Below are positions 8,292-18,138 of a stretch of DNA of 64,000 bases, one piece after another; the first letter of the stretch is position 1, and the number at the start of each line of letters is the position of its first letter. This DNA is from Planctomycetaceae bacterium (lineage in GTDB: Bacteria > Planctomycetota > Planctomycetia > Gemmatales > Gemmataceae), in the NCBI GenBank assembly GCA_013823135.1, contig PNLP01000028.1:23601-87600 (forward strand), read 5' to 3'. The translations under genes were made by a program, and so were the position numbers. A model generated the notes under the pieces. That model was not told the DNA's origin, did no database searches, and worked only from the letters and a program-made list of their open reading frames with translations.

Positions 8292-9929
8292 TCAGTACAT
8301 GTCGTCGTAGCCGGCGCCGCCCTTCTTGCTGCCGTCGTCCTTCTTCTGCTCTTCTGCGATCATCGCGTCGGAGGTCAGAAGCAGCGTGGCAACGCTTGCG
8401 GCGTTCTGCAGGGCGCTTCGCACGACCTTCGTCGGGTCGATGATACCCTTCTTCACCATGTCCACGTACTCGCCACCGCGGGCGTCGTAGCCCCAGTTCT
8501 TGTCGTCCTTGCGAAGAACTTCGCTGGCGACCACGTTGCCGTCTTCGCCCGCGTTCTCGACGATCTGGCGGATCGGTGCCTTGCAGGCGCGGACCACGAT
8601 GCGGTAGCCGACTTCTTCGTCAGCGGTCAGTTCCTTCGGGGCGGTCAGGCCGTTGCTCGAACGCAACAGTGCCGTGCCGCCGCCGGGGAGGATGCCTTCC
8701 TGGTGTGCGGCCTTGGTCGCGTGCATCGCGTCCTCGACTCGCATCTTCTTTTCCTTCACTTCGCTCTCGGTCGCCCCGCCGACGTTGATCTTCGCAACGC
8801 CACCGGACAGCTTCGCGACGCGCTCGCTGAGCTTTTCCTTGTCGTAGTCGCTGGTGCTCTTGTCCAGTTCCTTCTGGATGCTGTTGATGCGAGCCTTGAT
8901 CGCGTCCTTCTTGCCGGCACCTTCGATGATCGTGGTGTTGTCCTTGTCCACCTTGACCTTCTTGGCGCGGCCGAGTTGGTCGAGCGTGACCGCTTCGAGC
9001 TTCAGGCCCAGATCCTCGAAGATCGCTTCGCCACCGGTGAGGATGGCGATGTCTTGGAGGATGGCCTTACGGCGGTCGCCGTAGCCAGGAGCTTTCACCG
9101 CACAGACCTTGAACTGACCCTGGGTGCGGATCACGTTCACGACGAGGGTCGCGAGTGCTTCGCCGTCCACATCTTCGGCGATGATGAGCAGCGGCTTGCG
9201 TTGCTCGACAACCTTCTCCAGCACTGGGATCAGGTCGCGGCTGCTGCTGATCTTCTTCTCGTACACGAGGACGTAGGCGTCGTCGAACTCCGTCTCCATG
9301 TTCTCGACGTTGGTGACGAAGTACGGCGAGAGGTAGCCGCGGTCGAACTGCATCCCTTCCACGAACTCGTGGTCGGTGGCCATCGTCTTGGCTTCTTCGA
9401 CCGTGATGACGCCGTCCTTGCCGACCTTGTCCATCGCCTCGGCGATGATGCGGCCGATGTCGGCGTCGCCGTTCGCTGCGACGGTCGCGACGTTCTCCAA
9501 GCCCTTCTTGCCGCCGACCGGGATGCTCATTTCCTTGAGCTTCGCAACGATATCTTCAACGGCTCGCTCCATGCCACGCTTCATCAGCATCGGGTTGGTG
9601 CCAGCGACGACGGCCTTGAGGCCTTCGTTGAAGATCGCTTCGGCGAGAACGGTCGCGGTGGTGGTGCCGTCGCCGGCCACGTCGGAGGTCTTGCTGGCGA
9701 CCTCCTTCACCATCATGGCGCCCATGTTCTCGTAGTGATCTGGGAGCTGGATTTCCTTGGCAACGGTCACGCCGTCCTTGGTGACAGTCGGGCTGCCGAA
9801 CGACTTCTGGATGATGACGTTGCGGCCCTTTGGCCCGAGCGTCGTCTTGACGGCGCGGGCGAGCTTGCCGATACCGCGCTTCATGGCTTCGCGGGCTTCC
9901 TGGTCGAATGCGATCTGCTTGGCGGACAT
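8292..9929 (-). CDS. groL: 60-kDa chaperonin GroEL
   Basis: 545 residues, full length. GroEL forms the double-ring ATP-driven folding chamber with GroES. The sequence runs colinear with the family: 'KTTLGPKGRNV', the ATP-binding 'GDGTTTATVLAEAI' near residues 86-99, 'GYLSPYFVTN', 'KAPGYGDRRKA', 'ILPGGGTALLR'. The C-terminus is '...GGAGYDDMY' rather than the usual GGM repeat tail. It lies 124 bp downstream of groES in the same direction, forming a groESL operon. No CIRCE element was seen upstream, so HrcA control is not indicated. Confidence 0.98.
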   Translation of the reverse strand: MSAKQIAFDQEAREAMKRGIGKLARAVKTTLGPKGRNVIIQKSFGSPTVTKDGVTVAKEIQLPDHYENMGAMMVKEVASKTSDVAGDGTTTATVLAEAIFNEGLKAVVAGTNPMLMKRGMERAVEDIVAKLKEMSIPVGGKKGLENVATVAANGDADIGRIIAEAMDKVGKDGVITVEEAKTMATDHEFVEGMQFDRGYLSPYFVTNVENMETEFDDAYVLVYEKKISSSRDLIPVLEKVVEQRKPLLIIAEDVDGEALATLVVNVIRTQGQFKVCAVKAPGYGDRRKAILQDIAILTGGEAIFEDLGLKLEAVTLDQLGRAKKVKVDKDNTTIIEGAGKKDAIKARINSIQKELDKSTSDYDKEKLSERVAKLSGGVAKINVGGATESEVKEKKMRVEDAMHATKAAHQEGILPGGGTALLRSSNGLTAPKELTADEEVGYRIVVRACKAPIRQIVENAGEDGNVVASEVLRKDDKNWGYDARGGEYVDMVKKGIIDPTKVVRSALQNAASVATLLLTSDAMIAEEQKKDDGSKKGGAGYDDMY

Positions 9930-10053
9930 AGTTGCTCCAGTTTCGAGTTTAAAGTTTCGAGTTAGTCGGATTCCGGCCGGTTTCGGGTTCGAGTCTCACG
10001 GTTCGAGGAGACGAGCAGTCTTCAACTCGAAACCTTGAACACGAAACTCGAAA

Positions 10054-10362
10054 CTAGCTGATGACGCACATCACATCGCCCTCGTGCATGACGAGGATTT
10101 CGCCGTCGCCTTTCGAGGCTTTCCGGTCCTGGAACTCGTCGCCTGCCCAGGAAGTGAAGAGAACCCGGTCGCCCGCCTTCAACTGCATCGCAGTGCGGGT
10201 GCCGTCCTTCTTCAACCGACCCGGGCCGACCGCGAGGACCGTGCCCCGCTGCGGTTTGTTCTTGGCGGAGTCAGGCAGAACGATGCCGCCGGCCGATTTG
10301 TCGTCAGCCGACTCGCGGCGAACGATGATGCGGTCGGCAATTGGCTTGAGGTTGAACGCCAT
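10054..10362 (-). CDS. groS: 10-kDa co-chaperonin GroES
   Basis: 102 residues from ATG 10362 with GAGGAA eight nt upstream; the 14 extra codons to 10404 are not needed. GroES caps the GroEL ring. The family core is present: 'LKPIADRIIVRR', the mobile-loop segment 'SADDKSAGGIVLPDSAKNKPQRGTV' (continuous in the gene) and 'VLFTSWAGDE'. It is the first gene of the groESL operon. Confidence 0.97.
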   Translation of the reverse strand: MAFNLKPIADRIIVRRESADDKSAGGIVLPDSAKNKPQRGTVLAVGPGRLKKDGTRTAMQLKAGDRVLFTSWAGDEFQDRKASKGDGEILVMHEGDVMCVIS

Positions 10363-10591
10363 CGCGGTTCCTCGGTGTGGTCCACTTCGTGTCTGTGGCG
10401 TCACTGCAAGAACCGTGCCCCTCCATATCAGGTATCGGAAGTTGTTCGTGACAAGTCATTTACGACGGATGCAAGATGAGGGAAGCAGGCCAGTCCTGCC
10501 AGGATTGCGTGGCAGGAACCGACCAGGGATGACGTATTGGCAGGGGATCTTCGTTGAGCGGTAGCCCCAACAGCGCGGCTGCTGAGCCAGG

Positions 10592-11767
10592 TCACTCGGT
10601 CTTCTTCGCCGGCTTTCGCAACCGCATGTTGATCATCTCGACGATCACGGAGAACGCCATCGCAGCGTAGATGTAGCCCTTGTCCATGTGTTGCCCGAAC
10701 CCCTCGGCAACCAGCATCACGCCAATCAGGATGAGGAAGCTCAGCGCCAGGACTTTCACGGTCGGATGTCGATCCACGAAGTCACCGATCCCCTTGGCGA
10801 AGTAGAGCATCACCAACATCGCGATGACCATCGCAACGACCATGACCCACAACTCTTCGACCATACCCACGGCCGTGACGACTGAGTCGAGCGAGAACAG
10901 AATGTCGATGGCCGCAATGGTCACTATCGTCCAGGCGAAGCTCGCCGTCTTGCCGGTCGTCGGGGCGGGCTGGCCACTTCGCTGCTGCTTCGCGTGCTCG
11001 ATCTTTTCGTGCATCTCGTGCGTGCTCTTCCCGATCAGAAATAGCCCGCCAGCCAGCAGGATGATATCCCGCCAGGAAACCTCGCGGGCCTCGGCATCGC
11101 GAAGGAAACCCAGGTCCGGGATCGTGAACACAGGGGTGGTGAGCCCGAGCAAAAATGTGAGCGAAAAGAGCAACAACAACCGCGTTCCGAGCGCGGCTGC
11201 GAGTCCGATCTTGCGAGCTTTCGGCTGCTTATCCTGGGGCAACTTGCCGACCACGATCGCGAGGAAAACGATGTTATCGACGCCGAGGATGATCTCCATC
11301 GCGGTGAGGGTCAGCAGGCCGATCAGGATGGCCGAGAGGGAAGCGGGAGCATCGCTGACCACGCGGATCTCGCGAACCTCACCTTTCTTCCACGTCACCT
11401 CGCCCCCACCGTCGCGATCCACCACGAGTTGCTCGGCGATCACGCGACCGTGAACCAGGGACTTGTCCGCGAGCTGGATGGTGTCCTGCGAGTTGCCTTC
11501 CGGGTCTTTCTGGAAGGTCACGCGGCGGATGTGGTGTACGTCGATCGTGGAACTCCCGATCTCGGTCTTGAGCGTGATCGCAGAGACTCGGAGCTTCCCC
11601 CGGATCGCCGGACCGCCAGCGGCCGACTCGACGTAAACGGTCGGATAAGGCGGATGCTCGGCTGGAGCCGCAGCAGGGGGCTGCGCAAACGCCGGCCGGA
11701 GCAAGGCAAGGAAGACGACAACCAACCCTGCCGAAAGGCCGAGGATTGGGAATGGGCGGCGTGGCAT
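10592..11767 (-). CDS. TerC-family integral membrane protein with secreted N-terminal domain
   Basis: 391 residues from ATG 11767. Residues 1-28 are a signal peptide ending in AFA. A soluble domain of ~110 residues follows, with a 'RRVTF' and 'ADKSLVHGRVIAEQL' pattern. Residues ~145-385 are a TerC membrane domain with about seven helices and its two acidic signatures 'EIILGVDNIVFLAIV' and 'AIDILFSLDSVVTAVG'. TerC proteins are linked to metal (Mn/Ca) handling, including metalation of exported enzymes. The extracytoplasmic N-terminal domain is not part of the standard family. The start has only a weak CGGAA site. Confidence 0.88.
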   Translation of the reverse strand: MPRRPFPILGLSAGLVVVFLALLRPAFAQPPAAAPAEHPPYPTVYVESAAGGPAIRGKLRVSAITLKTEIGSSTIDVHHIRRVTFQKDPEGNSQDTIQLADKSLVHGRVIAEQLVVDRDGGGEVTWKKGEVREIRVVSDAPASLSAILIGLLTLTAMEIILGVDNIVFLAIVVGKLPQDKQPKARKIGLAAALGTRLLLLFSLTFLLGLTTPVFTIPDLGFLRDAEAREVSWRDIILLAGGLFLIGKSTHEMHEKIEHAKQQRSGQPAPTTGKTASFAWTIVTIAAIDILFSLDSVVTAVGMVEELWVMVVAMVIAMLVMLYFAKGIGDFVDRHPTVKVLALSFLILIGVMLVAEGFGQHMDKGYIYAAMAFSVIVEMINMRLRKPAKKTE

Positions 11768-13022
11768 GGTGCGTTCCGTGACAGAGTGTGGGCTACGGAA
11801 CGAGTGTAGCAGGGATGGATCGATGAGGAAGTGGTGGAATAGAAACGGCCGACCCGCTCCATCTTGGACGGGTCGGCCGATTCGAGCCTGATTGTGGGCA
11901 TCCATGCCCCAGGCTTCACACGAAGGACGGTTGGGGGTTACCCGTGGTGGGGCGGAGGAAGCGAGTTCCGCCCCGTGTCATCCTGACACCTGACCCGGCA
12001 CGTTCCCTGCGGCGGGATACGGGGTCATGCCCGAACCTGTCCGTTCGCGTGCATCGTGGCGACATCACTCCTGGGATCCAATTCCGTCCTCAGGGCGTGT
12101 CAGGCTATCGAGTGGTGCTCCGTCTGGGCATGACGGGCGTGTCCGAGACAAACGCTGGCAAGTTCGTGTCAGGAACCCCAGCGACGGATGCCATCACCGC
12201 AGAGCGATAATAGGCACCCCCGTACTGATCGTTTGGAGAAGGGTGATAGTGATTTTGTTAATCGCAGCAGCCCGCCAATTCATTCCGGTTCCCCGTGCGA
12301 ATCGCATTCGATCACTTGGGGGGAAGTTACCGTTTAACGCGACGATGTCAACGGTGAAAGCAGTGGCAGTGGGGTGTCAATCAACATTCGTCGGAATGCC
12401 CTTTTCCAACAGGTGTTAGGGAAGATGACCACTTCGAGAACAGGCGCGTCAAGAGCGCACGTCGAAGAAGTCCAAGCATCGGCACACGGTGTGGATCGTT
12501 GCCCCAAGTCGGGATCACAAAGGGAGTTGAACGGAGTTGAGGTGGCGTCGTGAGCTGCGAGTACAGAAAAAAAATTGCGTCAAGAAAAAGCTGCACGAGC
12601 TGATCGATTAACTGCGTGGGAAGTGTGTCGAATTTCGCTTGTTTTCAAGCGAAAGAGAGGAAGAAAACGCCTCCACCTGTGCCGTGTGGGTCATCCTTCG
12701 GGAACCCGCTAAAAAACTGGGTGCCTCTCGGATGGGTTACAGATCCCGCTACAGTCGCACCGACGAGCGATGCGGACGGGCTTGTGTGCGCCACCCGAAT
12801 TAAAATTAAGGCTCCCAAAGCGAGTTAGTGTAGGTTCACCAAAATCACATAACCCATCACAAACACCGCAGAGGCGTGGGCATCATACACTCATGCCGAC
12901 GCTGGACCAAGCGGAACCATGTGTCCGGCTGCGAACTACCACTTTCCCGCAAATCCCCCAAACTCGCACCATCGCGCTAGCCGATACACCTGTCGCCCAT
13001 TCCCCGCGCGAACTGGTGTTGC
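11768..13022. other. 1.25-kb intergenic region, AT-richer in its middle
   Basis: No convincing gene. A hairpin with 11-bp perfect arms (CGGCCGACCCG) lies at 11846-11879. The part from about 12200 to 12900 is richer in A and T than its surroundings and contains an A-run near 12565. Short frames here lack ribosome sites or family resemblance. I compared it by eye with tmRNA, 6S, RNase P and SRP RNA motifs and saw none. Confidence 0.4.
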
Positions 13023-14912
13023 ATGGACTTCGCATTCTCCCGTCGTGGTTTGTTAGAAGGCGCAGCCGCGGTCGGCGGGGCATTGGTAGCTTCCTCGGCA
13101 AACGCTGGCCCGATCGCGAAGGTTCAAGCCGAACGGCATCCCGGGTGGGTGTTCGGGCGCATGACGGGAGCGGCAGCACTCACCGAGGCGCTCCTCGCGG
13201 AGTGCGTGGGTTGCGTTTACGGCATTCCGGGCGCCCAGGAGAACGAACTCTGGGACACGTTCAAGGAGAAGCACCTGCCGTACCTGCTCGTCACGCACGA
13301 GTTCAGCGCGGCGTGCATGGCCGACGCCTACGGCCGCAGCACGGGCCGGCCGGGGGTGCTGTGCGTGGTGCCGGGGCCGGGGGTCACCAACTCGCTCACG
13401 GGGCTCGGCGAGGCGTTGCTGGACTCGTCACCCGTCGTGGCGATCGTCGGCGACGTGGGGATCGGTGAGAAGGCCAAGCCGTTCCAGGTTCACGCCCTCA
13501 ACCAGACGGAACTGCTGAAGCAAGTCTGCAAGTGCGTCTACACCGTGCAGAACGTCTCGCAGATTCCCGGCGCGGTTCGGCATGCGTTCCTCACCGCCGC
13601 GAGCGGCGAGCCCGGCCCCGTGGCCGTGGTTGTGCCGTACAACCTGTTCATCGAGGCGCACGACTTCCGCTGCCCACCGCCCGCGGCCGCCCCGTTGCCG
13701 TTCGATGAGGAAGCGTTCCAGAAGGCTCTCGCACTCTTGAGCGATCCGAAAGCCCGCGTTGGCATCTACGCCGGCTTCGGGTGCATGGCTTTCTCGACCG
13801 AACTCGTGGCCGTCGCGGAGTTGCTCCAAGCACCGGTTGCCACCAGCGTCTCGGGAAAGGGCGTGATCCCCGAAACGCACCCGCTCGCGGTCGGCTGGGG
13901 ATTCGGCCCGCAGGCTTCCGAAGTGGCCGAGAAGATCTTCGCGAAGGAACGTGCTCACCCGCTCAAGAGTGGCATCAACACGCTGCTGGCGATCGGCGTG
14001 AAGTTCGGCGAGACATCGACCGGGCACTACGTGAACCCGCAGCCGGATCGCGTGATCCACGTCGATGCGAACCCCGCAAACCTCGGGCGGATTCTGCGAA
14101 CCGACGTGTGCCTGCACGGCGACGCGGGGGTGTTCCTGGGTCGCCTGCTGGCGTGCAGCGAGAAGGTGTGCCGACCGGCGAACCCCGCACTGACCGCACG
14201 GATCCGCGAACTGAAAGCCGACGCCCGCCGCGAGACCTGCGACATCCCGCAACCGAAGTGCGGCGTCGATCCGCTCGCGCTCGTCGCGGCACTCCGCCGA
14301 GTCCTTCCCGAGGATGCGCTGGTCTTCACCGACGTCACCGCGACAGAGCACCTCGCGGCCGAGCACTTCCAGGTGTACAAGCCACGGACGTACTTCAACC
14401 CCGTGGATAACCAGGCGATGGGCTGGAGCATCCCCGCGGCGATTGGTGCCCAGCGGGTGCATCATGGGAAGGTCGTCGCGACGATCACCGGCGACGGGTG
14501 TTCGCTCATGAGCGGCCTGGAACTCGGCACCGCGGCCCGTGAGCACTTGCCCGTGAAGTTCGTGATCCTCGATGACCAGTCGTATCACTACATGCAGATG
14601 TTGCAGAAGCCCGCGTACCTCCAGACGACGGCGACGATCCTGGCCAAGATGGATTATCGTGCGCTGGCACAGGCGATGGGCTTGGCTTACGCGGAAGTGA
14701 CCTCGCACGCGGACCTCGAAGCGAAACTGCGAGGCGCGATCTGCCACGACGGCCCTGTGTTGATTCGCGTGGCCACGGACTACGGCAAACGGAAGATTCG
14801 CTGGATCGAAGCGGTGCGTGAACGCTACACGGACGAACTCACCGCGGGCCAGAAGGCGCGATTCCTGGCCCGCATCGGTTCACGGGTCATCAAGCCAAAA
14901 GATAACGACTGA
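13023..14912 (+). CDS. Tat-signalled thiamine diphosphate-dependent enzyme, acetolactate-synthase-like
   Basis: 629 residues. It begins with a twin-arginine-type leader ('FSRRGLLEGAAAVGGALV', cleaved near ANA). The rest follows the three-domain ThDP-enzyme plan: Pyr domain with the activating glutamate in 'THEFSAACMADAYGR' (E93), a central Rossmann-like domain, and the PP domain with 'GDGCSLMSGLELGTAA' at ~490. The metal-binding Asn-Asn that ends this motif in acetolactate synthases reads Asp-Asp ('VILDDQSYHYM'). Reaction class is probably 2-oxo acid decarboxylation or carboligation; the substrate cannot be read. An exported member of this family is unusual. Confidence 0.85.
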   Translation: MDFAFSRRGLLEGAAAVGGALVASSANAGPIAKVQAERHPGWVFGRMTGAAALTEALLAECVGCVYGIPGAQENELWDTFKEKHLPYLLVTHEFSAACMADAYGRSTGRPGVLCVVPGPGVTNSLTGLGEALLDSSPVVAIVGDVGIGEKAKPFQVHALNQTELLKQVCKCVYTVQNVSQIPGAVRHAFLTAASGEPGPVAVVVPYNLFIEAHDFRCPPPAAAPLPFDEEAFQKALALLSDPKARVGIYAGFGCMAFSTELVAVAELLQAPVATSVSGKGVIPETHPLAVGWGFGPQASEVAEKIFAKERAHPLKSGINTLLAIGVKFGETSTGHYVNPQPDRVIHVDANPANLGRILRTDVCLHGDAGVFLGRLLACSEKVCRPANPALTARIRELKADARRETCDIPQPKCGVDPLALVAALRRVLPEDALVFTDVTATEHLAAEHFQVYKPRTYFNPVDNQAMGWSIPAAIGAQRVHHGKVVATITGDGCSLMSGLELGTAAREHLPVKFVILDDQSYHYMQMLQKPAYLQTTATILAKMDYRALAQAMGLAYAEVTSHADLEAKLRGAICHDGPVLIRVATDYGKRKIRWIEAVRERYTDELTAGQKARFLARIGSRVIKPKDND

Positions 14913-14935
14913 CGGGCGAGCAACGAGGACTCTCG

Positions 14936-15364
14936 TTACTTCAGTTCGATGGTGAACTCGTTCTTCCCACCCGCGGTGACTTCCAGAAGGATGTCCGTGG
15001 TGTCCGGATTGGAGTATTTGGTGGGGATCAGCGACTTGAACCCACCCACAGGTTCCGGGGCCAATACGCCAGGCTCGATCTCCTGAACGTTACTCGTGGC
15101 CACCACGACCTTGTACTTGCCAACGGGTGCCCCGTCCTCTTTGCCGTAAGTGGAGAGCACGAACTTCCCAGCGTTATCCGTCGTGCCGTGAGCCCGCACC
15201 TTGCCATCAATCGAGAGGAAGCTCACGGTTGCCGCGTTGAGCGGCGCGTTCTTGTACGTCACGGTGCCGTGCGCGGGCGTCGTGGGTTGCTTTTCGATCG
15301 GATTGGGATCCTTTTCGCCACAACCGAGCACGGCGAATGCAACCAATGGGATGAGTCGATTCAC
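14936..15364 (-). CDS. small carboxypeptidase-regulatory-like lipoprotein
   Basis: 142 residues from GTG 15364 (GAGAT upstream); an upstream ATG at 15409 is possible. The lipobox is 'FAVLGC' at ~10-15. The mature part is a beta-sandwich of the carboxypeptidase-regulatory or transthyretin-like type: 'GTVTYKNAPLNAATVSFL' and 'GTTDNAGKFVLSTY' and 'PVGKYKVVV'. Such lipoproteins commonly sit directly downstream of DUF1559 genes in planctomycetes, as here, with which it forms an operon. Its molecular role is unknown. Confidence 0.8.
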   Translation of the reverse strand: MNRLIPLVAFAVLGCGEKDPNPIEKQPTTPAHGTVTYKNAPLNAATVSFLSIDGKVRAHGTTDNAGKFVLSTYGKEDGAPVGKYKVVVATSNVQEIEPGVLAPEPVGGFKSLIPTKYSNPDTTDILLEVTAGGKNEFTIELK

Positions 15365-15493
15365 GGGAATGATCTCGCCATAAATGTGGGTGAACGCACC
15401 GCTGACCATTTGGCAGGGTGCGGAGAATGTGGGAAACGAGCCTGCCCGGGTTGACCCCGGGCAAGCGTGTGCAGACTGTCGCGAAGTGGCCGA

Positions 15494-16555
15494 TCAGTTA
15501 TCCGTGACAGCTTCGCCACCGTTTCGGGTGCCGAGTGCACCGAGCACGCCGAAGGGGCTGGCCCCCGTGAGGTTGGTCCCGTTCGCGTCCAGGTTGCCGA
15601 CGCTGATCCCCTCGCGAATGAAGCGGACCGAGCCGTCGCCCATTACCGTGTTCACGCCGCCGGTGTGATTACTGCTGGCCGGGTAGAGACCAGGCTGAGC
15701 GTCGTGCGAGTTGTACGCACACGAGACGCTGTTCGGCGGAGCGTTGGTGGTGAAGCCACCGAACCCCATCCCGCCGTCCGGCCACCGAACGCCCGCCCAG
15801 TTTCCAAGAGTCGTGACGCTCCAAGTCTTCGTGCCGCTGTTGTAAAGCGTCAGGCACTGGTTCGGCGTGGTGAACCACGAACCGGCCTGGTGAGCTGTCT
15901 GGGTTTTCGCAATTGCCGATCGACCACGCAGGCGTTCACCCATCGCGATCGTGTTACTCAATCCGTCCGTGACGTCCGCGAATCGGAGTCCCTTCGGTGG
16001 GGCGTTGTTCACGATCGCCGTGCTGAACCCGAACATGCCACGAACTGCGTTGGTATTGGTCGTGTGTTTGTCGATGGAATCGCCACCACAGAGCATGTAG
16101 TTCGTGTGCCGGATTCCGGACGTGGCGTCGGCAATGTCCGACGGGCACAGGAACATCGGCACTCCCTGGGTCCAGGCGGCGAAGCCACCATCCCACGGGT
16201 AGCTCGGGTTGGCCGTCACACCGGTGGTCGTGCTCGCACCCGTCTGGACCCTGGTGTACAGGGGGCCTTGCTCCATGTAGGGCAAGAGTTCGATGAGGCC
16301 GCTCATTCGGTTGCCGTAGCCAGTGATGTACCGACCCTCGCGCCACGGCAACGTCGAATACACGTCGTGATAGGCGTGGAGCGCGATGCCGAGTTGCTTG
16401 AGATTATTCGAACACTTGGCCCGGGCCGCAGCCTCGCGCACCTTCTGGACGGCTGGCAGCAGCAGACCAATCAGAATCGCAATAATCGCAATGACAACCA
16501 AGAGTTCAATGAGAGTAAATGCAAGCCGCGACCTGGCAGACCTGAGAAAGGACAT
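15494..16555 (-). CDS. DUF1559 protein with prepilin-type N-terminus
   Basis: 353 residues from ATG 16555, with CAGGTGA upstream. The N-terminus is a type IV prepilin-like methylation signal, 'AFTLIELLVVIAIIAILIG', then 'AAARAKCSNNLKQLGIALHAYHD'. The C-terminus has 'SNHTGGVNTVMGDGSVRFI', the hallmark of planctomycete DUF1559 (SBP_bac_10) proteins. They are presumably processed by a prepilin peptidase and exported by a type II-like pathway; their function is not known. It is upstream of the lipoprotein gene, same strand. Confidence 0.95.
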   Translation of the reverse strand: MSFLRSARSRLAFTLIELLVVIAIIAILIGLLLPAVQKVREAAARAKCSNNLKQLGIALHAYHDVYSTLPWREGRYITGYGNRMSGLIELLPYMEQGPLYTRVQTGASTTTGVTANPSYPWDGGFAAWTQGVPMFLCPSDIADATSGIRHTNYMLCGGDSIDKHTTNTNAVRGMFGFSTAIVNNAPPKGLRFADVTDGLSNTIAMGERLRGRSAIAKTQTAHQAGSWFTTPNQCLTLYNSGTKTWSVTTLGNWAGVRWPDGGMGFGGFTTNAPPNSVSCAYNSHDAQPGLYPASSNHTGGVNTVMGDGSVRFIREGISVGNLDANGTNLTGASPFGVLGALGTRNGGEAVTDN

Positions 16556-17039
16556 AATTTCACCTGGGAGAACAGGGAACGAAAAGAGACGGGTGAGCCA
16601 CACAAAGCTCAAATAAGCGGGCGATCAAATCCGACAGAATAACGAATTGTGGTGTTGCGAGATTCGAGTGAATAAGTGCTCGAAATGCCCTTAACACACT
16701 GGCTCACAATCTTCTTATAGAACGGTGTGAGAGTACCCGTCAAGGCAAATGTGAGTTTAAAGTGAGATCGGCAATGGCGTTAACATCAACGCAAGAAAAC
16801 TCATCCCAAGTGAATATGTGAAGCAAGCCGATACGCCCCTCGTGTGCTGAATTATCTTGGTTGGCAATATGGCGGGGACACTACCAAGTACAAATGCCCA
16901 TATTATGCACAGAATGAACGCGATGATCGCCAGCAAGCCAGCCCGTATTCAGGCCATCATTCTTTAGCACTTCATCGCATTCTATTCGCTTGTGTCTAAC
17001 ACATATGATTTGTGTGAGACTAGATATCGTATAATGCCA
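16556..17039. other. 484-bp AT-rich intergenic region
   Basis: No gene supported. It lies between the starts of the DUF1559 gene and the 3' end of hemB. It is visibly richer in A and T than neighbouring sequence and probably contains the DUF1559 promoter. Confidence 0.4.
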
Positions 17040-18068
17040 CTATCTATCCTTGGCCCACTTTGCAACGTCGCGGGCGTGGTACGTCAGGATCATGTCGGCT
17101 CCGGCGCGGCGAATGCTCGTGAGGATTTCCAGCGTCACGCGGCGTTCGTCGATCCAGCCCTTCGCGGCAGCGGCCTTCACCATCGCGAACTCGCCGCTCA
17201 CGTTGTACGCGGCCACCGGCACCTGAAACCGTTCCTTCACGCGCCGGATGATGTCCAGGTACGACAGCGCCGGCTTCACCATGATCATGTCGGCACCCTC
17301 GGCGATGTCGAGGGCCACTTCCTTCATCGCCTCGTCGCTGTTCGCGGGGTCCATCTGGTAAGTGTTGCGATCGCCGAACTGCGGGGGCGACTCCGCTGCC
17401 TCGCGGAACGGTCCGTAGAACCCCGACGCATACTTCGCGGCATAGCTCAGGATCGGAATGTTCGTGAACCCCGCGGCATCGAGCCCGCGACGGATCGCGC
17501 CGACCATGCCGTCCATCATGCCGCTCGGGGCAATCACGTCGGCTCCGGCCTTAGCATGGCTCACGCACTGCTGCGCGAGAATTTCCAGTGTGGCGTCGTT
17601 GTCCACGTCCTGCTTCCCGCCGTGATCGTGCAAGATGCCGCAGTGCCCGTGATCGGTGTACTCGCAGAAACATTCGTCCGGAATCAGCAGCACGTCGGCC
17701 CCGAACGCCTTGCGGGTCGCTCGCAACGCCTGCTGAACGATGCCGTCGTCCTTCAGAGCGCTGGAACCGGTCGCGTCCTTGTACTCGGGGATGCCGAAGT
17801 ACATGAACGACTTGATCCCCAGATCGCGGGCCGCGCCGACCTCCTCGATGAGCGTATCGACGCTGAGTTGGTAGTTGCCGGGCATCGACGTGATCTCTTG
17901 CCGCACGCCCTTGCCGGGCCGCACGAACAGCGGCAGAATCAGGTCGCGTGGGGAGAGTTCGGTTTCGCGCACCAACTCGCGAACAAGCGGGTTGTACCGC
18001 AGTCGGCGTGGCCGAACCGTGGGGAAACCGGGCGTAGGCAAACTGGCATCGTGATGTGTGTGGCTCAT
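17040..18068 (-). CDS. hemB: delta-aminolevulinic acid dehydratase (porphobilinogen synthase)
   Basis: 342 residues, normal length. HemB joins two 5-aminolevulinate molecules into porphobilinogen in haem synthesis. The zinc-site cysteines are present in 'ECFCEYTDHGHCG', so this is the Zn-dependent type. The two Schiff-base lysines lie in 'YAAKYASGFYGPFR' and 'MIMVKPALSYLDI'. 'SGMMDGMVGAIR' and 'YNVSGEFAM' are also conserved. The gene is divergent from the macro-domain gene. Confidence 0.98.
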   Translation of the reverse strand: MSHTHHDASLPTPGFPTVRPRRLRYNPLVRELVRETELSPRDLILPLFVRPGKGVRQEITSMPGNYQLSVDTLIEEVGAARDLGIKSFMYFGIPEYKDATGSSALKDDGIVQQALRATRKAFGADVLLIPDECFCEYTDHGHCGILHDHGGKQDVDNDATLEILAQQCVSHAKAGADVIAPSGMMDGMVGAIRRGLDAAGFTNIPILSYAAKYASGFYGPFREAAESPPQFGDRNTYQMDPANSDEAMKEVALDIAEGADMIMVKPALSYLDIIRRVKERFQVPVAAYNVSGEFAMVKAAAAKGWIDERRVTLEILTSIRRAGADMILTYHARDVAKWAKDR

Positions 18069-18091
18069 GCGAGAATTATAGTGGCGGTCCA

Positions 18092-18120
18092 GGCGAGCGG
18101 GGTGGCGTAAGCCCCCCGAG
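18092..18120. repeat. single arm of dispersed repeat family B
   Basis: 29 bp identical to the left arm at 1436-1464. It lies in the 70-bp gap between hemB and the macro-domain gene. No second arm follows. Confidence 0.8.
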
Positions 18121-18138
18121 GTTTACGGAGGCAATTCC

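Noticed and set aside
8166..9965. A 599-residue plus-strand open frame
   Set aside because: It lies antisense to groEL, whose protein is certain; the long frame is a GC-rich shadow with no family motif.
10363..10591. A CIRCE operator upstream of groESL
   Set aside because: I searched for TTAGCACTC-N9-GAGTGCTAA by eye and did not find it.
13428..14747. A 439-residue minus-strand frame
   Set aside because: Antisense to the ThDP enzyme, which has clear cofactor motifs.
15467..16642. A 391-residue plus-strand frame
   Set aside because: Antisense to the DUF1559 gene; no conserved motif.
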